DNA of 58,891 nt from Bradyrhizobium glycinis (GCF_016031655.1 NZ_JACCHQ010000037.1:1-58891); one strand, 5' to 3'; counted from the stretch's first letter, positions 9,771 to 19,078 are shown. Notes: generated by a model not told the origin, from the sequence alone. Numbers and translations: made by a program.

Positions 9771-10261
9771 GGGTCCTCGGGTTCTATTGATGACGTTGAT
9801 GGTGTTGCGGGTTGGTCGAGAACGAACAGCCGCTCGTCGGCTCAACTGCTCCCGGCGGGGCCGGGTCTACGAGAGCGGCGGCCTTGAGCAGGCCGACCCG
9901 CGAAAGCACAGGCGCAAAAGGTCGCTGGCATGCTGGCGGTAAGCCCGCCTCGGTTCAGCTATTTGCGGGCCTCGCCTCACGAGCAGCCATTGCGCGACGT
10001 CAGTCGCGCAGGACGCTTCCATCGCTGCTAGCGACTTGCACGGCGGCTTGCATGAATCGCGCGCCAGATCCCATGCCATCCCCATGGCCAGCCTTCCTCC
10101 TGATGCCCTAAGCGCGCTTCTGAAGAAGTTGATATTTCTTTGGACAGCGCGGCGTCACAAGAGGCGCCGCAGCGTCAATGAACTCGCTCAGATGCAGCCC
10201 ACTCTCGCCAGCCGCACATCGCGGTTTCCCGAACTGTTGGACGGGCTCTGGAACTATTTCT

Positions 10262-10273
10262 GAAATCGATTTC
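10262..10273. promoter_or_regulatory. Perfect palindrome GAAATCGATTTC, candidate LacI-family operator
   Basis: A perfect 12-base palindrome with a central CG, extended by matching flanks to TGAAATCGATTTCAT. It lies 164 bases from an identical copy at 10426, a spacing that would permit looping by a tetrameric LacI protein. The nearest LacI gene is at 4453, whose own upstream region has a degenerate version. Confidence 0.65.
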
Positions 10274-10425
10274 ATTAAGATACGCAGTTGGAACTGTAAG
10301 TCAAGCCGCATTTGAGGAGCAGTTCAGCTCACCACTCGCTGTCCAGCCGCACTGAGCGTATTCAGCCAGCGCTGCAATAGTTAGACGAGCGAAAACCGGA
10401 GCTTCTAAAAAAGGCTCGTTGCTAA

Positions 10426-10437
10426 GAAATCGATTTC
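10426..10437. promoter_or_regulatory. Second GAAATCGATTTC palindrome, 41 bases before the enoyl-CoA hydratase start
   Basis: Identical core to the site at 10262. Its position just upstream of the ATG at 10478 suits an operator overlapping the promoter or 5' leader of the enoyl-CoA hydratase gene, where binding would block transcription. The regulator is inferred to be the LacI-type protein at 4453. Confidence 0.65.
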
Positions 10438-10477
10438 AGTCTAACGGGTTCTCATATTCCTGCCGGAGGATAGCTCC

Positions 10478-11260
10478 ATGACCGAGACGTCCAATCTCAT
10501 CCTTTCGACATCTGTGCCGTCCCACGTCCGCCTTTTGACGCTGAATAGGACATCGAAACGAAACGCCTTGAGCAACGAGCTGATCCTGGAGCTTGGCGCC
10601 ACTTTGCGCCGTGCCGCAATCGATGAGAATGTCCGCTGTATCGTGCTTTGTGGCAGCGATGGGTTCTTCTCTGCCGGAGCCGACATCAAGGAGATGCGAG
10701 AACGCGGCTTTGAGGCAATCGACAATTCCGCCCGGCGTTCTGCCTGGCGGGACATTGCCAATTTCCCCAAGCCACTCATTGCCGCGGTCGAAGGCATTTG
10801 CTTCGGCGGCGGCCACGAACTGGCACTGCTCGCGGATATCGTGATCGCAGGTGAAGGGGCAACATTTGCGCAGCCTGAGATCAACATCGGGATATTGCCC
10901 GGCGACGGCGCAACGCAGAGGCTGACACGTGTGGCCGGCAAATCTCTGGCCATGCTGATGATCCTGAGTGGCCAATCGATTACGGCCCGCATGGCGATGC
11001 AGGCAGGCCTTGTCGCGGAAGTTGTCGAAAGCGGCCGGGCACAGAGTCGTGCCCTCGAAATAGCCGATCTGATTGCGCAAAAGCCTCCCCGTTCGGCTGA
11101 ACTTGCCAAAGCGGCCGTTCTCGCCGCGTTTCACACCACGCTGGACGCCGGGCTCGAGTTCGAGAGGCAAGCGATACGTCACGCTTTCACTACGGCTGAC
11201 CAAAAGGAGGGAATGAACGCCTTCTTTGAGAAGAGGTCGCCGAACTATCGCGGGACCTAG
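10478..11260 (+). CDS. Enoyl-CoA hydratase/isomerase (crotonase) family protein
   Basis: The 260-residue protein has the crotonase oxyanion-hole segments GFFSAGADIKEM (near residue 66) and GICFGGGHELALLADI (near residue 107), then FAQPEINIGILPGDGATQRL, where the glutamate in PEINIG matches a catalytic acid of hydratases. It would hydrate or isomerise an acyl-CoA intermediate in the cytoplasm. An AGGA site precedes the ATG. It is transcribed away from the transporter and hydrolase genes but shares the operator region, so it may work later in the same catabolic route. The exact substrate cannot be given. Confidence 0.9.
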   Translation: MTETSNLILSTSVPSHVRLLTLNRTSKRNALSNELILELGATLRRAAIDENVRCIVLCGSDGFFSAGADIKEMRERGFEAIDNSARRSAWRDIANFPKPLIAAVEGICFGGGHELALLADIVIAGEGATFAQPEINIGILPGDGATQRLTRVAGKSLAMLMILSGQSITARMAMQAGLVAEVVESGRAQSRALEIADLIAQKPPRSAELAKAAVLAAFHTTLDAGLEFERQAIRHAFTTADQKEGMNAFFEKRSPNYRGT

Positions 11261-11276
11261 CCACCCGCATATGCCT

Positions 11277-11294
11277 GCACGCGACCTCGCGTGC
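11277..11294. terminator. Stem-loop after the enoyl-CoA hydratase gene
   Basis: GCACGCGA and TCGCGTGC form a perfect 8-bp stem with a 2-base centre, between the convergent ends of the hydratase gene and the damaged binding-protein gene. There is no clear T-run, so termination is only a suggestion. Confidence 0.35.
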
Positions 11295-11321
11295 GAAGCT
11301 CGCCCGCGCGAGATGCGGCGT

Positions 11322-12541
11322 TCAACACTCCTTCGGCTCGACCGGGCCGGCGCTACGGGCCACGACTTCGTATTGGCCGGCCTTTGCCAGGCCGATGTAC
11401 ATGTTCATCCTGCAGTGGCGCTTGCCCGGCACCATCTCCGCCGGCCCGCCAGGCCCTTGCGCAATCTTGGCGTGGTCGAGCGCGGCAGCGACGGCCTCGC
11501 GGTCAGTTGTACCGGCCTCCCTCACTGCGGCTTCCCAGAGCTTCAGTCCTCGATAAGTGCCCGTCGCGGCGCTGCCTGCTGAGAACCGGAACTTGCCAGG
11601 AAACTGCTTTTCGTAGGCTGACTGAATTTTGGCGCTCACCGGATCTTCGACCGCGAGCGCCTTGTAATAGTCGAGGCTGCTGGCGAGGCCTTCGATCTCG
11701 TGAGCCTGATTCATTTCGAGCGTGTTCTCGTCATAGTAGACGCAGCCCAGCCGTCCCCCATTCCTGGAAAAGCCTGCTTCATAAAGCTGTTTGAAGAACG
11801 AGCTGACGCCCGGGGGGATCACGCTGTTGAACACCACGTCTACCTTGTTGGACGTGATGCGGCTGACGGTGGATGAAAACTCGATCTGGTCGAGCGGGTA
11901 ATACTCCTCGAACACCACCTCCCCGCCGTTGCTTTCGATTACCTTCCGCGCATAGGCATTGATTGTTTGCGGCCAGACGTAGTTGGAGCCAGGCAGCGCA
12001 AAGCGTCTGCCACCGTTCTTGATCAACCAGGAATGAACCTGTCGCAATTCTGCGCTGGTACCGGCCCGGTGCAAAACAGATAGGGCGTGCACTCCCTGCC
12101 CTCATACGCCTGCGGATAGATGTAGAGCGTCTTGCCACGGGAGATGATGATGTCCTTGATGGCGTTGCGCATCGAGCTCGCAATGCCGCCGAGCACCAGG
12201 TCGACCTTGTCCCGCTGAACCAGCTTTCGGACGTTGCCGACAGCAACGGACTCGTTGGACGCGGTATCCTCGATCAGGAGCTCGATGGGGCGCCCCAATA
12301 GACCGCCGTTCTCGTTAATCTCGCTCGCGATCATGCGCGCGACATTGGCGTCGGTATTGCCGGCGAAGCCGAGTGCCCCGGTCAGGTCGGTGGCAATGCC
12401 AATCCTGATCGGACCTTCGGCAGCGTTGGCCCAATTGGGTCGGATCACCCAACTTCCCGGGCCGGCCGCAATGGCGGCGGACGCAAAGGCGAAATTGCCG
12501 AGAAAGCGGCGGCGGCTGAGTTGCCGGTGATCATTCAACAT
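11322..12541 (-). pseudogene. Frameshifted ABC transporter substrate-binding protein (amide/urea/branched-chain type), second copy
   Basis: A near-identical paralogue of the intact gene at 16512-17732. The first half reads correctly from the twin-arginine signal peptide (SRRRFLGNFAFASAAIAAG) to VPAQNCDRFIPG; the rest continues in another frame from WLIKNGGRRFALPG to the expected end PVEPKEC. The break is a missing G near 12030, where the intact copy has CCAGGGAATG and this copy has CCAGGAATG. The start is placed at 12541 (MLNDHRQ), behind a GGGGAGG ribosome site. It sits downstream of the amidohydrolase, so it may be a recent duplicate. If the missing base is a sequencing error, the gene would be intact. 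Confidence 0.85.
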
Positions 12542-12661
12542 CGAACTGGCCTCCCCTTGGCTCATGGCCAATAAATCACGCGCCCTGCTCTTTCCCGGGG
12601 GGCGCGGTAGCCGGGAAGCTATCCGTCCTTTTTGGTTTCAAGCAGCCTCTTCCGCTCGCGT

Positions 12662-12678
12662 TTGGGTAAAATCGCGTA
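12662..12678. promoter_or_regulatory. Weak TTGGGTA tandem element upstream of the damaged binding protein
   Basis: TTGGGTA-AAA-TCGCGTA, about 120 bases upstream of the binding-protein start at 12541. The first half-site is exact and the second matches at five of seven bases, with the same 10-base period as the strong elements at 25685, 26328 and 35825. I treat it as a possible degenerate member. Confidence 0.35.
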
Positions 12679-12692
12679 ACAAATGGCAGCGT

Positions 12693-13949
12693 TCAGGACA
12701 GTCTGAAAAACTCTTTCGCGTTCTCGCTAAGGATTCTGATCGCCAGCCGCTCTGCGTCTCGGAAGCGAAAGTAACCGCTCGCGACTTTTTCGTTCAGAAC
12801 CTCGCCGATGAGCCGGCGTCCGCCCTTGATCGCGGCAAATGTCTCCTCAACGTGAAGACAATCTCCTCCGATCATCATTCGCGTTTCGTCCGGCAAGACT
12901 TCAATGGCCTCGTGCAGGGCCAGCTTGAAATGGGACGGACTGAGCAGAAGAGACCAGCATAAATCCAGCCAGACATTCCGGTACACAAACGCCATTCCCA
13001 ACAAGTCACGGCTCCACGGATAGGCCAAATGCATCAGCAGAAAGCGGGTCCGAGGATGACGCTCGATCAACCCGGTCATGCGCAGGGGGTGGGAGCCGCT
13101 TATGATCGCCGTTCCAAGGTGCGTTTGGACTGGCAGGTCGGCTTCGCCTGCGAGTTGACAAAACAAGTCGACGATAAAGTCACAGAAAGCCTTGCGCGCC
13201 GCAGGGGATGGAGACCTTTGGCCCCAGGCCTGCCGAGCCAGTTCCTCGTTCGGTTCGTCAAAGCTGAGATCCCGGTCATAAGCGAGCGCATTTTTGAGCG
13301 CAACGTGATTGCGCCGGGCGCAGCTGCCTACGAGCGCGCGGATGGCATCGCAATAATCGTCGAAAGTTTTCACCTCCATGCCGAGGCGCCGCAATAGCGC
13401 ATGGGCGCAATTTCCATTGTGATCGCGGGATTCGCCGTGCCAGCCGAGGGCAAATGCATTGATCCGCAGGACCGCATCGTAGTTTTGCCCAAGACGGGGG
13501 CGCGGGTCCATCAACGGATCGAGAAAAGGGTCCGTTACGATCCGCTCGATGGCGGCGCGGGCGATGACTTCACCCGGCCATGTCGCCTCCGTGTGGCGCA
13601 AGCGCACGGAGGCGTCCACCGCCTCCCAGTTATCGCGCGTGATCCCAGTGTCAGTGATGCCGTAAAGCTCGGCAATACCGCCGGCGAGGTTGCGAACGAA
13701 TGCATTGGAACCGCTCCTCTCCAGGAACGGCACAAGGGCTTCCCAGGTGGTCGGCTCGGTAGGGGTAGATAACATATCGCCCGTCGCCTTGGGCTCGGAT
13801 GGCAGGACGTTGCTCGTCCACGCCGCATAGCTCTGCTGGAAGAGCTTCAACAGATTGACGTCCCGGCTGTGTGCGACCTCAGGCATGTGATGTTCATGGA
13901 CATCGACGACTGGGCACGCACTCAGAAATTCGTTCATGGTTTTGGACAT
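12693..13949 (-). CDS. Amidohydrolase-family metal-dependent hydrolase
   Basis: About 418 residues. The N-terminal PVVDVHEHHMPE is the H-x-H metal-binding motif of amidohydrolases; further likely ligands are in PVQTHLGT, LLMHLAYPW and IGGDCLHVE. The order suggests the amidohydrolase-2/uronate-isomerase-like branch, which acts on amides, lactones or carboxylates. The start at 13949 (MSKTMNEF) follows GGAGAG with normal spacing. It sits between the second ABC ATPase and the duplicate binding protein, so the transporter probably imports its substrate. The precise reaction is unknown. Confidence 0.8.
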   Translation of the reverse strand: MSKTMNEFLSACPVVDVHEHHMPEVAHSRDVNLLKLFQQSYAAWTSNVLPSEPKATGDMLSTPTEPTTWEALVPFLERSGSNAFVRNLAGGIAELYGITDTGITRDNWEAVDASVRLRHTEATWPGEVIARAAIERIVTDPFLDPLMDPRPRLGQNYDAVLRINAFALGWHGESRDHNGNCAHALLRRLGMEVKTFDDYCDAIRALVGSCARRNHVALKNALAYDRDLSFDEPNEELARQAWGQRSPSPAARKAFCDFIVDLFCQLAGEADLPVQTHLGTAIISGSHPLRMTGLIERHPRTRFLLMHLAYPWSRDLLGMAFVYRNVWLDLCWSLLLSPSHFKLALHEAIEVLPDETRMMIGGDCLHVEETFAAIKGGRRLIGEVLNEKVASGYFRFRDAERLAIRILSENAKEFFRLS

Positions 13950-14026
13950 CGTCGCTCTCCGTTCGGCCATCGCAAGGAACTTAAGACCGCCATCCTTCGG
14001 ACTGTGAAGGCGGCCGGGGGACGCCT

Positions 14027-14722
14027 CTACGGCGCCAAGTACGTCAGGAGTCGCGGGTCCTCGCGCAGCTGCTGCGACGGGCCTGAAAGCGCGACACGGC
14101 CGCGATCGAGCACATAGGCCTGCTCCGCGACACGCAATGCGAGATCGAGATGTTGCTCGACGATGACGATCGCGATCTCTCTGGCCAGCTCCATCAAGCG
14201 CTCGGTGATCTCCTCGATGACCCCGATCCAGACACCCTCCGTCGGCTCATCGAGCAGGAGGAGTTTAGGAGCGCCGAGCATGGCGCGGGCGATTGCGAGC
14301 ATCTTGCGCTCGCCACCGGACAGCGTTCCGGCCGGCTGATCCAGTCTGTGGCCGAGTTTGGGAAACATCCTCATCACCCGGTCCATTGTCGATCCATCGC
14401 GGTGCAAAAGCGATCCGACGGCAAGATTGTCGCGCACGGAGAGGCGCGCGAACACTGAATGCTCTTGCGGCACGTATCCAATGCCGGCCCGCACCCGCTC
14501 TTCGGTGCGTCGGCGATCGATGTCCTGGCCGTTGAACTGCACGCCGCCCTTCCATGCCGGCAGTTCACCCACGATCGCCTTCATGAGCGTGCTCTTTCCG
14601 GCGCCGTTGCGGCCGAGGACGGCCACACCGCCGCGCGATGGGACGGCCACATTGACGCCGAACAAGACCTGGCTGCGTCCATAGCCGGCGTCGAGATGCT
14701 TGATATCGAGGAATTCAGGCAC
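14027..14722 (-). CDS. ABC transporter ATP-binding protein, LivF/UrtE type
   Basis: About 231 residues from a GTG start that overlaps the end of the upstream ATPase gene by 8 bases; a longer start at 14770 is possible. It has Walker A (GRNGAGKSTLMK), Q-loop GYVPQEH, signature LSGGERKMLAIARAM and Walker B LLLLDEPTEG, then the switch histidine in IVEQHLDLAL. The DEPTEG-x-x-x-x-VIEEI arrangement resembles UrtE/LivF, which energises uptake of branched-chain amino acids, urea or short amides at the inner membrane. It pairs with the LivG/UrtD-type ATPase just upstream. Confidence 0.9.
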   Translation of the reverse strand: MPEFLDIKHLDAGYGRSQVLFGVNVAVPSRGGVAVLGRNGAGKSTLMKAIVGELPAWKGGVQFNGQDIDRRRTEERVRAGIGYVPQEHSVFARLSVRDNLAVGSLLHRDGSTMDRVMRMFPKLGHRLDQPAGTLSGGERKMLAIARAMLGAPKLLLLDEPTEGVWIGVIEEITERLMELAREIAIVIVEQHLDLALRVAEQAYVLDRGRVALSGPSQQLREDPRLLTYLAP

Positions 14723-15449
14723 GGCGCAAATAGATCTCCTGGACGCTTCTGTTGGCTTGGATCTCGGCAACCGTCCCTGACGCCAACACCTTGCCTTGAT
14801 CGAGGACGGTCAGGCGGTCGCAAATGTCTCGGATGAAATCCAAATCGTGCTCCACGATGACGAGCGAGCAATGCTGTTTGGTCGGCTGCAGCAACTCGCC
14901 CGTGACGCGGCGCTCCTCGAGGCTCATGCCACCGGTCGGCTCGTCCAACAGCAGCAGGCGCGGCCGGCATGCGAGCGCCATCGCGATCTCCAACCATTGT
15001 TGCTGCCCGTGAGACAGGGTGGCCGCAGCATCAAAGGCGCGATCGGCGAGCCGGAATTGGAGGAGCATCGTCATGACCTCCTCGTGCAGCCGTCTCCGAC
15101 TGCGCGAGAACGCCAGGTCCAGCAGTGAGGACCGGGCCTGTAGCGCGAGCAGGATGTTGTCGTAAAGCGTGAGGGTCGGTAGCACGGCGGTGATCTGGAA
15201 TTTCAGGCTCATGCCCGCTCGCGCACGCTCTGGCGGCGTAAAAGAGGTGATATCGGTATTGATGAACGTCACCTTGCCTTGTGTCGGCTCTAGCGCACCT
15301 GCAAGACACTTCATCAGCGTGCTTTTGCCAGAGCCGTTCGGCCCGATCAGGCCATGAAACTCTCTCTCGCCGACGGTGAGCGCCGCTCCGTCCAGCGCGG
15401 TGAGCTTACCGAACACCTTGGAGATGCCCATGGCTTCAAGGAGCGGCAT
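14715..15449 (-). CDS. ABC transporter ATP-binding protein, LivG/UrtD type
   Basis: A 244-residue ATPase with Walker A GPNGSGKSTLMK, signature LSHGQQQWLEIAMAL, Walker B LLLLDEPTGGMS and switch VEHDLDFI. The LSHGQ-QWLEI signature is characteristic of UrtD-like members rather than classic LivG. It overlaps the permease gene by 14 bases and the next ATPase by 8, so the order permease-ATPase-ATPase is translationally coupled. It should form a heterodimer with the product of 14027-14722. Confidence 0.9.
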   Translation of the reverse strand: MPLLEAMGISKVFGKLTALDGAALTVGEREFHGLIGPNGSGKSTLMKCLAGALEPTQGKVTFINTDITSFTPPERARAGMSLKFQITAVLPTLTLYDNILLALQARSSLLDLAFSRSRRRLHEEVMTMLLQFRLADRAFDAAATLSHGQQQWLEIAMALACRPRLLLLDEPTGGMSLEERRVTGELLQPTKQHCSLVIVEHDLDFIRDICDRLTVLDQGKVLASGTVAEIQANRSVQEIYLRRA

Positions 15450-16512
15450 TGCGCGTCTCCTTCAGGCTCGGCCCGAAATGACCTACACGTTCCCGCTCGC
15501 CCAGCACGAGGCTGATCAAGCCGAGGGGCCGGAACATAATGACCAGCAACAGCAAACCGCCGAGAATGATCGGCCAGATATCGCGATAGTTGTCGGAGAG
15601 CCAGAAGCTGAGGCCCTCGATGATCGCGGTGCCGATGACCGCACCGATCAATGTCCCGGAGCCGCCGAACAGAACGTAGAGCACGACCTGGGTCGACATG
15701 ACCACACCCAGCATGTTGGTCCAGACAAACCCCTCGTGAAACGCATAGAGGCTACCGGCAGTCCCTGCGATGGCGCCGCTGATCGCGAAAATGATCGCCT
15801 TCAGGTGTTGTACTTTGTACCCGAAGAAGGCGATGCGCTGTTCATTCTCGCGCAATCCCGCCAGCGCCAGTCCGAATTGGGATCGCAACAGAAAGCGCGA
15901 CAGAAGGTAGATCAGGACCAAGATGGCGAGCACCAGGTAGTAAAAACCCGGCCCCTCGCTCAATTCATGGGAGCCGATTGTCATCGGTTGGATGGAAGGA
16001 ATACCGTTCTGGCCGCCAAGATAATGAGAACCCCGCGCCAGCCGGTCCGCTGCGTAAGCTCCCGTCATGGTACCAAGCGAGACGAAGACTACGCTGGAGG
16101 GGTGACGGCCGAGCAGCAGGAAGCCTGCCAGCAACAATGCCGCCACAAGACCTATCAGGGTTCCGGCCGGAAGAACGGCAAAAATCGATCCGACCCCGAA
16201 GTCGCGTGAAAGCAGCGCCACCCCGTAGCCGGCCATGCCGAAGAATAACGACTGGCCCAGGCTCAAGATCCCGGCATAGCCCCACACCAGGTCGAACGAC
16301 AGCGCGAAGAGGCAGAGAATGAGCACGCGTGTCGCATAGACAGTGATGTAATCTTTCAGCACGAGCGGTGCGATCGAAGCGGCGATCAGCAATGCCACTT
16401 CGAGAATCGGAAGCACCCTCTTTCGCCCGGCGAAGGCAGATGCCATGACGGTCGAAGCAGCAGCGTCAATGGCGCGTGGCGGGGGCTGTATGCCGGTTCC
16501 GGTCGACAACAT
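15436..16512 (-). CDS. ABC transporter permease, LivM/UrtC type
   Basis: About 358 residues with some ten hydrophobic spans. Family features include FDLVWGYAGILSLGQSLFFG near residue 85 and GLRENEQRIAFFGYKVQHLK, the cytoplasmic coupling loop that contacts the ATPase. I start at the ATG at 16512, preceded by AAGGAG; the longer GTG start lies in the upstream gene. The start overlaps the stop of the binding-protein gene. It forms the inner-membrane channel with the LivH-type permease at 17729. Confidence 0.9.
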   Translation of the reverse strand: MLSTGTGIQPPPRAIDAAASTVMASAFAGRKRVLPILEVALLIAASIAPLVLKDYITVYATRVLILCLFALSFDLVWGYAGILSLGQSLFFGMAGYGVALLSRDFGVGSIFAVLPAGTLIGLVAALLLAGFLLLGRHPSSVVFVSLGTMTGAYAADRLARGSHYLGGQNGIPSIQPMTIGSHELSEGPGFYYLVLAILVLIYLLSRFLLRSQFGLALAGLRENEQRIAFFGYKVQHLKAIIFAISGAIAGTAGSLYAFHEGFVWTNMLGVVMSTQVVLYVLFGGSGTLIGAVIGTAIIEGLSFWLSDNYRDIWPIILGGLLLLVIMFRPLGLISLVLGERERVGHFGPSLKETRNAAP

Positions 16513-17732
16513 CAGCACTCCTTCGGATCGACCAGGCCGGCGCTACGGCTGACAATCTCGTACTGGCCGCCCTTGGCCACTCCAATGTACATGTTCATTC
16601 TGCAATGGCGCTTGCCGGGGGCCATTTCGGCAGGCCCGCCCGGCCCTTCCGCAATCTTCGCGTGGTCGAGGGCGGCGGCGACGGCGTCGCGGTCAATTGT
16701 ACCGGCCTCCTTCACCGCAGCCTCCCACAGCTTCAATCCTCGATAAGTGCCTGTCGCGGCGCTGCCTGCCGAGAACCGGAATTTGGCAGGGAACTGCTTG
16801 TCGTAAGCCGACTGAATCCTGGCGCTCACCGGATCCTCCGCGGCCAGCACCTTGTAGTAGTCGAGGCTGCTCGCGAGCCCTTCAATCTCCTGCGCCTGGT
16901 TCATTTCCAGGAAGTTTTCGTCGTAATAGACGCACCCCAGCCGCCCGCCATTTTTGGAGAAGCCGGCTTGATAGAGCTGTTTGAAGAACGGGCTGACGCC
17001 GGGCGGGACGATCGCGTTGAACACCACGTCGACTTTGTTGGATATGATGCGGCTAACTGTGGAGGAAAAGTCGATCTGGTCGAGCGGGTAGTATTCTTCA
17101 AAGACGACTTCGCCACCGCTGCTCTCGATCACCTTGCGTGCATAGGCGTTGATTGTTTGCGGCCAGACATAATTGGAGCCAGGCAGCGCGAAGCGCTTGC
17201 CACCATTCTTGATCAGCCAGGGAATGAACTGGTCGCAGTTCTGAGCCGGGACTGGCCCCGTGCAGAACAGATAGGGCGTGCACTCTTTACCTTCGTAACC
17301 TTCGGGATAAATATAGAGCGTCTTGCCGCGAGAGATAATGACGTCCTTGATCGCATTTCGCATCGAGCTCGAGATACCGCCGATCACGAGGTCAACCTTG
17401 TCTCGCTGAATCAGCTTACGCACGTTTCCCACAGCAACCGATTCGTCGGAGGCAGTATCTTCAATCAAGAGCTCGATCGGGCGCCCCAACAGGCCGCCGG
17501 CGTCGTTGATCTCCTTGACCAGCATGCGAGCAACGTTGGCGTCGGTGTTGCCGGCAAAGCCAAGTGACCCGGTCAGATCGGTTGCAATGCCGAGCCTGAT
17601 CGGGCCTTCCGCAGCATTTGCCCAGTCCGGGCGGATCACCCAGCTTCCCGGACCCGCCGCGATCGCGGCGGAGGCGAAGGCGAAATTGCCGAGAAAACGG
17701 CGGCGGCTCAGTTGACGGCTAGCATTGATCAT
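16512..17732 (-). CDS. ABC transporter substrate-binding protein, amide/urea/branched-chain amino-acid type, Tat-exported
   Basis: A 406-residue periplasmic binding protein, with a twin-arginine signal (SRRRFLGNFAFASAAIAAG) and a mature start near ANAAEGPIRLGIATDLTGSL. Motifs such as NDAGGLLGRPIELLIEDTAS and FALPGSNYVWPQ place it with the AmiC/UrtA/LivJ cluster that binds amides, urea or branched-chain amino acids. It overlaps the upstream permease gene by 4 bases. A frameshifted copy at 11322 shares nearly the whole sequence. The ligand cannot be assigned from motifs alone. Confidence 0.92.
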   Translation of the reverse strand: MINASRQLSRRRFLGNFAFASAAIAAGPGSWVIRPDWANAAEGPIRLGIATDLTGSLGFAGNTDANVARMLVKEINDAGGLLGRPIELLIEDTASDESVAVGNVRKLIQRDKVDLVIGGISSSMRNAIKDVIISRGKTLYIYPEGYEGKECTPYLFCTGPVPAQNCDQFIPWLIKNGGKRFALPGSNYVWPQTINAYARKVIESSGGEVVFEEYYPLDQIDFSSTVSRIISNKVDVVFNAIVPPGVSPFFKQLYQAGFSKNGGRLGCVYYDENFLEMNQAQEIEGLASSLDYYKVLAAEDPVSARIQSAYDKQFPAKFRFSAGSAATGTYRGLKLWEAAVKEAGTIDRDAVAAALDHAKIAEGPGGPAEMAPGKRHCRMNMYIGVAKGGQYEIVSRSAGLVDPKEC

Positions 17733-18592
17733 CGGTTGACCCCTCTTCCCGAAACAAGGCCCTGCGGCCGGAACTTGATGAAAATGATGGCGAGCACGAA
17801 CACCAGAACGTCAGCGATAACCGGTGAGATCAGCCAAGGCAGCCAGGCGCTGAACGTGCCTATGACACTGGCCCCAGCGACCGGGCCCGCGAAGGACCCG
17901 ATGCCACCGACCATTACGGCGACGAAACCCTGGATAAGAAAGCGGATGCCGAGATCGGCAAACAGTGAAAAGACTGGCACGATCAGCGCGCCGGCGAGAC
18001 CGGCGAGCGCCGCACCAAAGGCGAAAGTGGCGCTGTAGATCGTGCCGGTGGAGATGCCTGAGGCACGTGCCAGCTGGGGGTTCTCCAACGAGGCGCGGAC
18101 GCGCAGACCGAACGAGGTGTAGGCGAGCAGTGCATGGCTTGCGGCCATGACCAGCAAAGTGACGATAACGATGACCCCGCGCCAGGTGGCGAAATGCAGA
18201 CTACCGATCGTGATGGAACCGCTGATTGGTTCAGGCACCGAGAGGTAAAGTCCGCCCGTTAGGCCGCGAACGGCTTCACGAATGATCAGCCCGAGCGCGT
18301 AGGTACCGAGCATAGCGACGATGGGAGCGGCATAGAAGCGCCGCACCACGAGCTTTTCCAGCACGAAACCAAGCACGCCGACCGCGACGGGCGCGGCAAG
18401 CATGCCGAGCAGGACCGGCAAACCTGCGCTGTGCACGAGGTAAGTGACATAGGCGCCGAGCAGGACGAACTCGCCTTGGGCGAAGTTGAAGATGCCCATC
18501 ATGCTGGCAATGATCCCGAGACCGAGCACGACCAGCACAACGATCGCGCCGAAGCTCAGGATCTCGAACGTCGCGATAAGCAGGGTATCCAT
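17729..18592 (-). CDS. ABC transporter permease, LivH/UrtB type
   Basis: A 287-residue, strongly hydrophobic protein with eight or so membrane spans and the LivH-type segments GLGIIASMMGIFNFAQGEFV near the N-terminus, FGLRVRASLENPQLARASGI (ATPase-coupling loop) and FVAVMVGGIGSFAGPVAGA. It is the first gene of a leftward operon LivH-binding protein-LivM-LivG-LivF, with overlaps at every join. A weak TTGGGTA element lies 240 bases upstream. Confidence 0.92.
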   Translation of the reverse strand: MDTLLIATFEILSFGAIVVLVVLGLGIIASMMGIFNFAQGEFVLLGAYVTYLVHSAGLPVLLGMLAAPVAVGVLGFVLEKLVVRRFYAAPIVAMLGTYALGLIIREAVRGLTGGLYLSVPEPISGSITIGSLHFATWRGVIVIVTLLVMAASHALLAYTSFGLRVRASLENPQLARASGISTGTIYSATFAFGAALAGLAGALIVPVFSLFADLGIRFLIQGFVAVMVGGIGSFAGPVAGASVIGTFSAWLPWLISPVIADVLVFVLAIIFIKFRPQGLVSGRGVNR

Positions 18593-19078
18593 GCCGCCCG
18601 CGTCACATTGCTTGCGATCGCGCGCACATCATTCTCACGACGACTGCTCGAGGTCGTAAGCTGCACGTTGGAATGCAAAGGGCTGCTGGCACGAGAGCGC
18701 TCCTGGAAGGTCATCCCGGCAATGGGAGTTGCAGGCGATGGCGGGCTTCTTAGGCGGCCCGCCTGTCGACGCTTCATTCACGACACGCGGCGCATGGTTG
18801 CCTAGAGCGACGTAGGGAGATCTGAGTAATGTTGGGTAATGTTGACGAGCCGACCGGCATTGCGGGCACTCAAAGGGGCCCTACGGCGGTCCGCAGGCCG
18901 TTCTCGCCAGCCCAATCTCGATGTAGTGATCGCGAGCTATACGCATGCCTTCACCGCAGGCGCTCGCAAACGAGTGCGTTCGTTAGCGCTTGCCGAACGA
19001 TCGGAGCAACCAGACGAGCTGACGCACCCGATGACGATGGCCGCTGACTGTGAGTTCAGCACCATGAAGGCACCAAGG
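18593..19078. other. Upstream region of the amide/branched-chain transporter operon
   Basis: I see no gene here. It holds the probable promoter of the leftward transporter operon and, at 18832, TTGGGTA-ATG-TTGACGA, whose first half matches the tandem element found at 25685, 26328 and 35825. Confidence 0.45.
18832..18848. promoter_or_regulatory. Half-conserved TTGGGTA element upstream of the LivH-type operon
   Basis: TTGGGTA-ATG-TTGACGA: the first heptamer is exact, the second keeps TTG and the last A, and the 10-base period is preserved. It lies 240 bases upstream of the first gene. Its membership in the regulon is plausible but weak. Confidence 0.35.

Larger units (their letters stand above)
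9771..10477. other. Long divergent intergenic region with operators
   Basis: This 700-base gap separates the leftward MFS/PHP pair from the rightward enoyl-CoA hydratase. I see no convincing gene. It holds the two GAAATCGATTTC palindromes described separately and presumably both promoters. The stretch 9850-10250 is GC-rich without recognisable coding motifs and may be a remnant. Confidence 0.5.

Noticed and set aside
15376..16209. Plus-strand open frame of 277 codons opposite the LivM-type permease
   Set aside because: Highly polar, repetitive text that mirrors the hydrophobic permease on the other strand.
16476..17567. Plus-strand open frame of 363 codons opposite the binding protein
   Set aside because: Shadow of the minus-strand substrate-binding protein, whose signal peptide and family motifs are clear. 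A similar shadow appears opposite the frameshifted copy.
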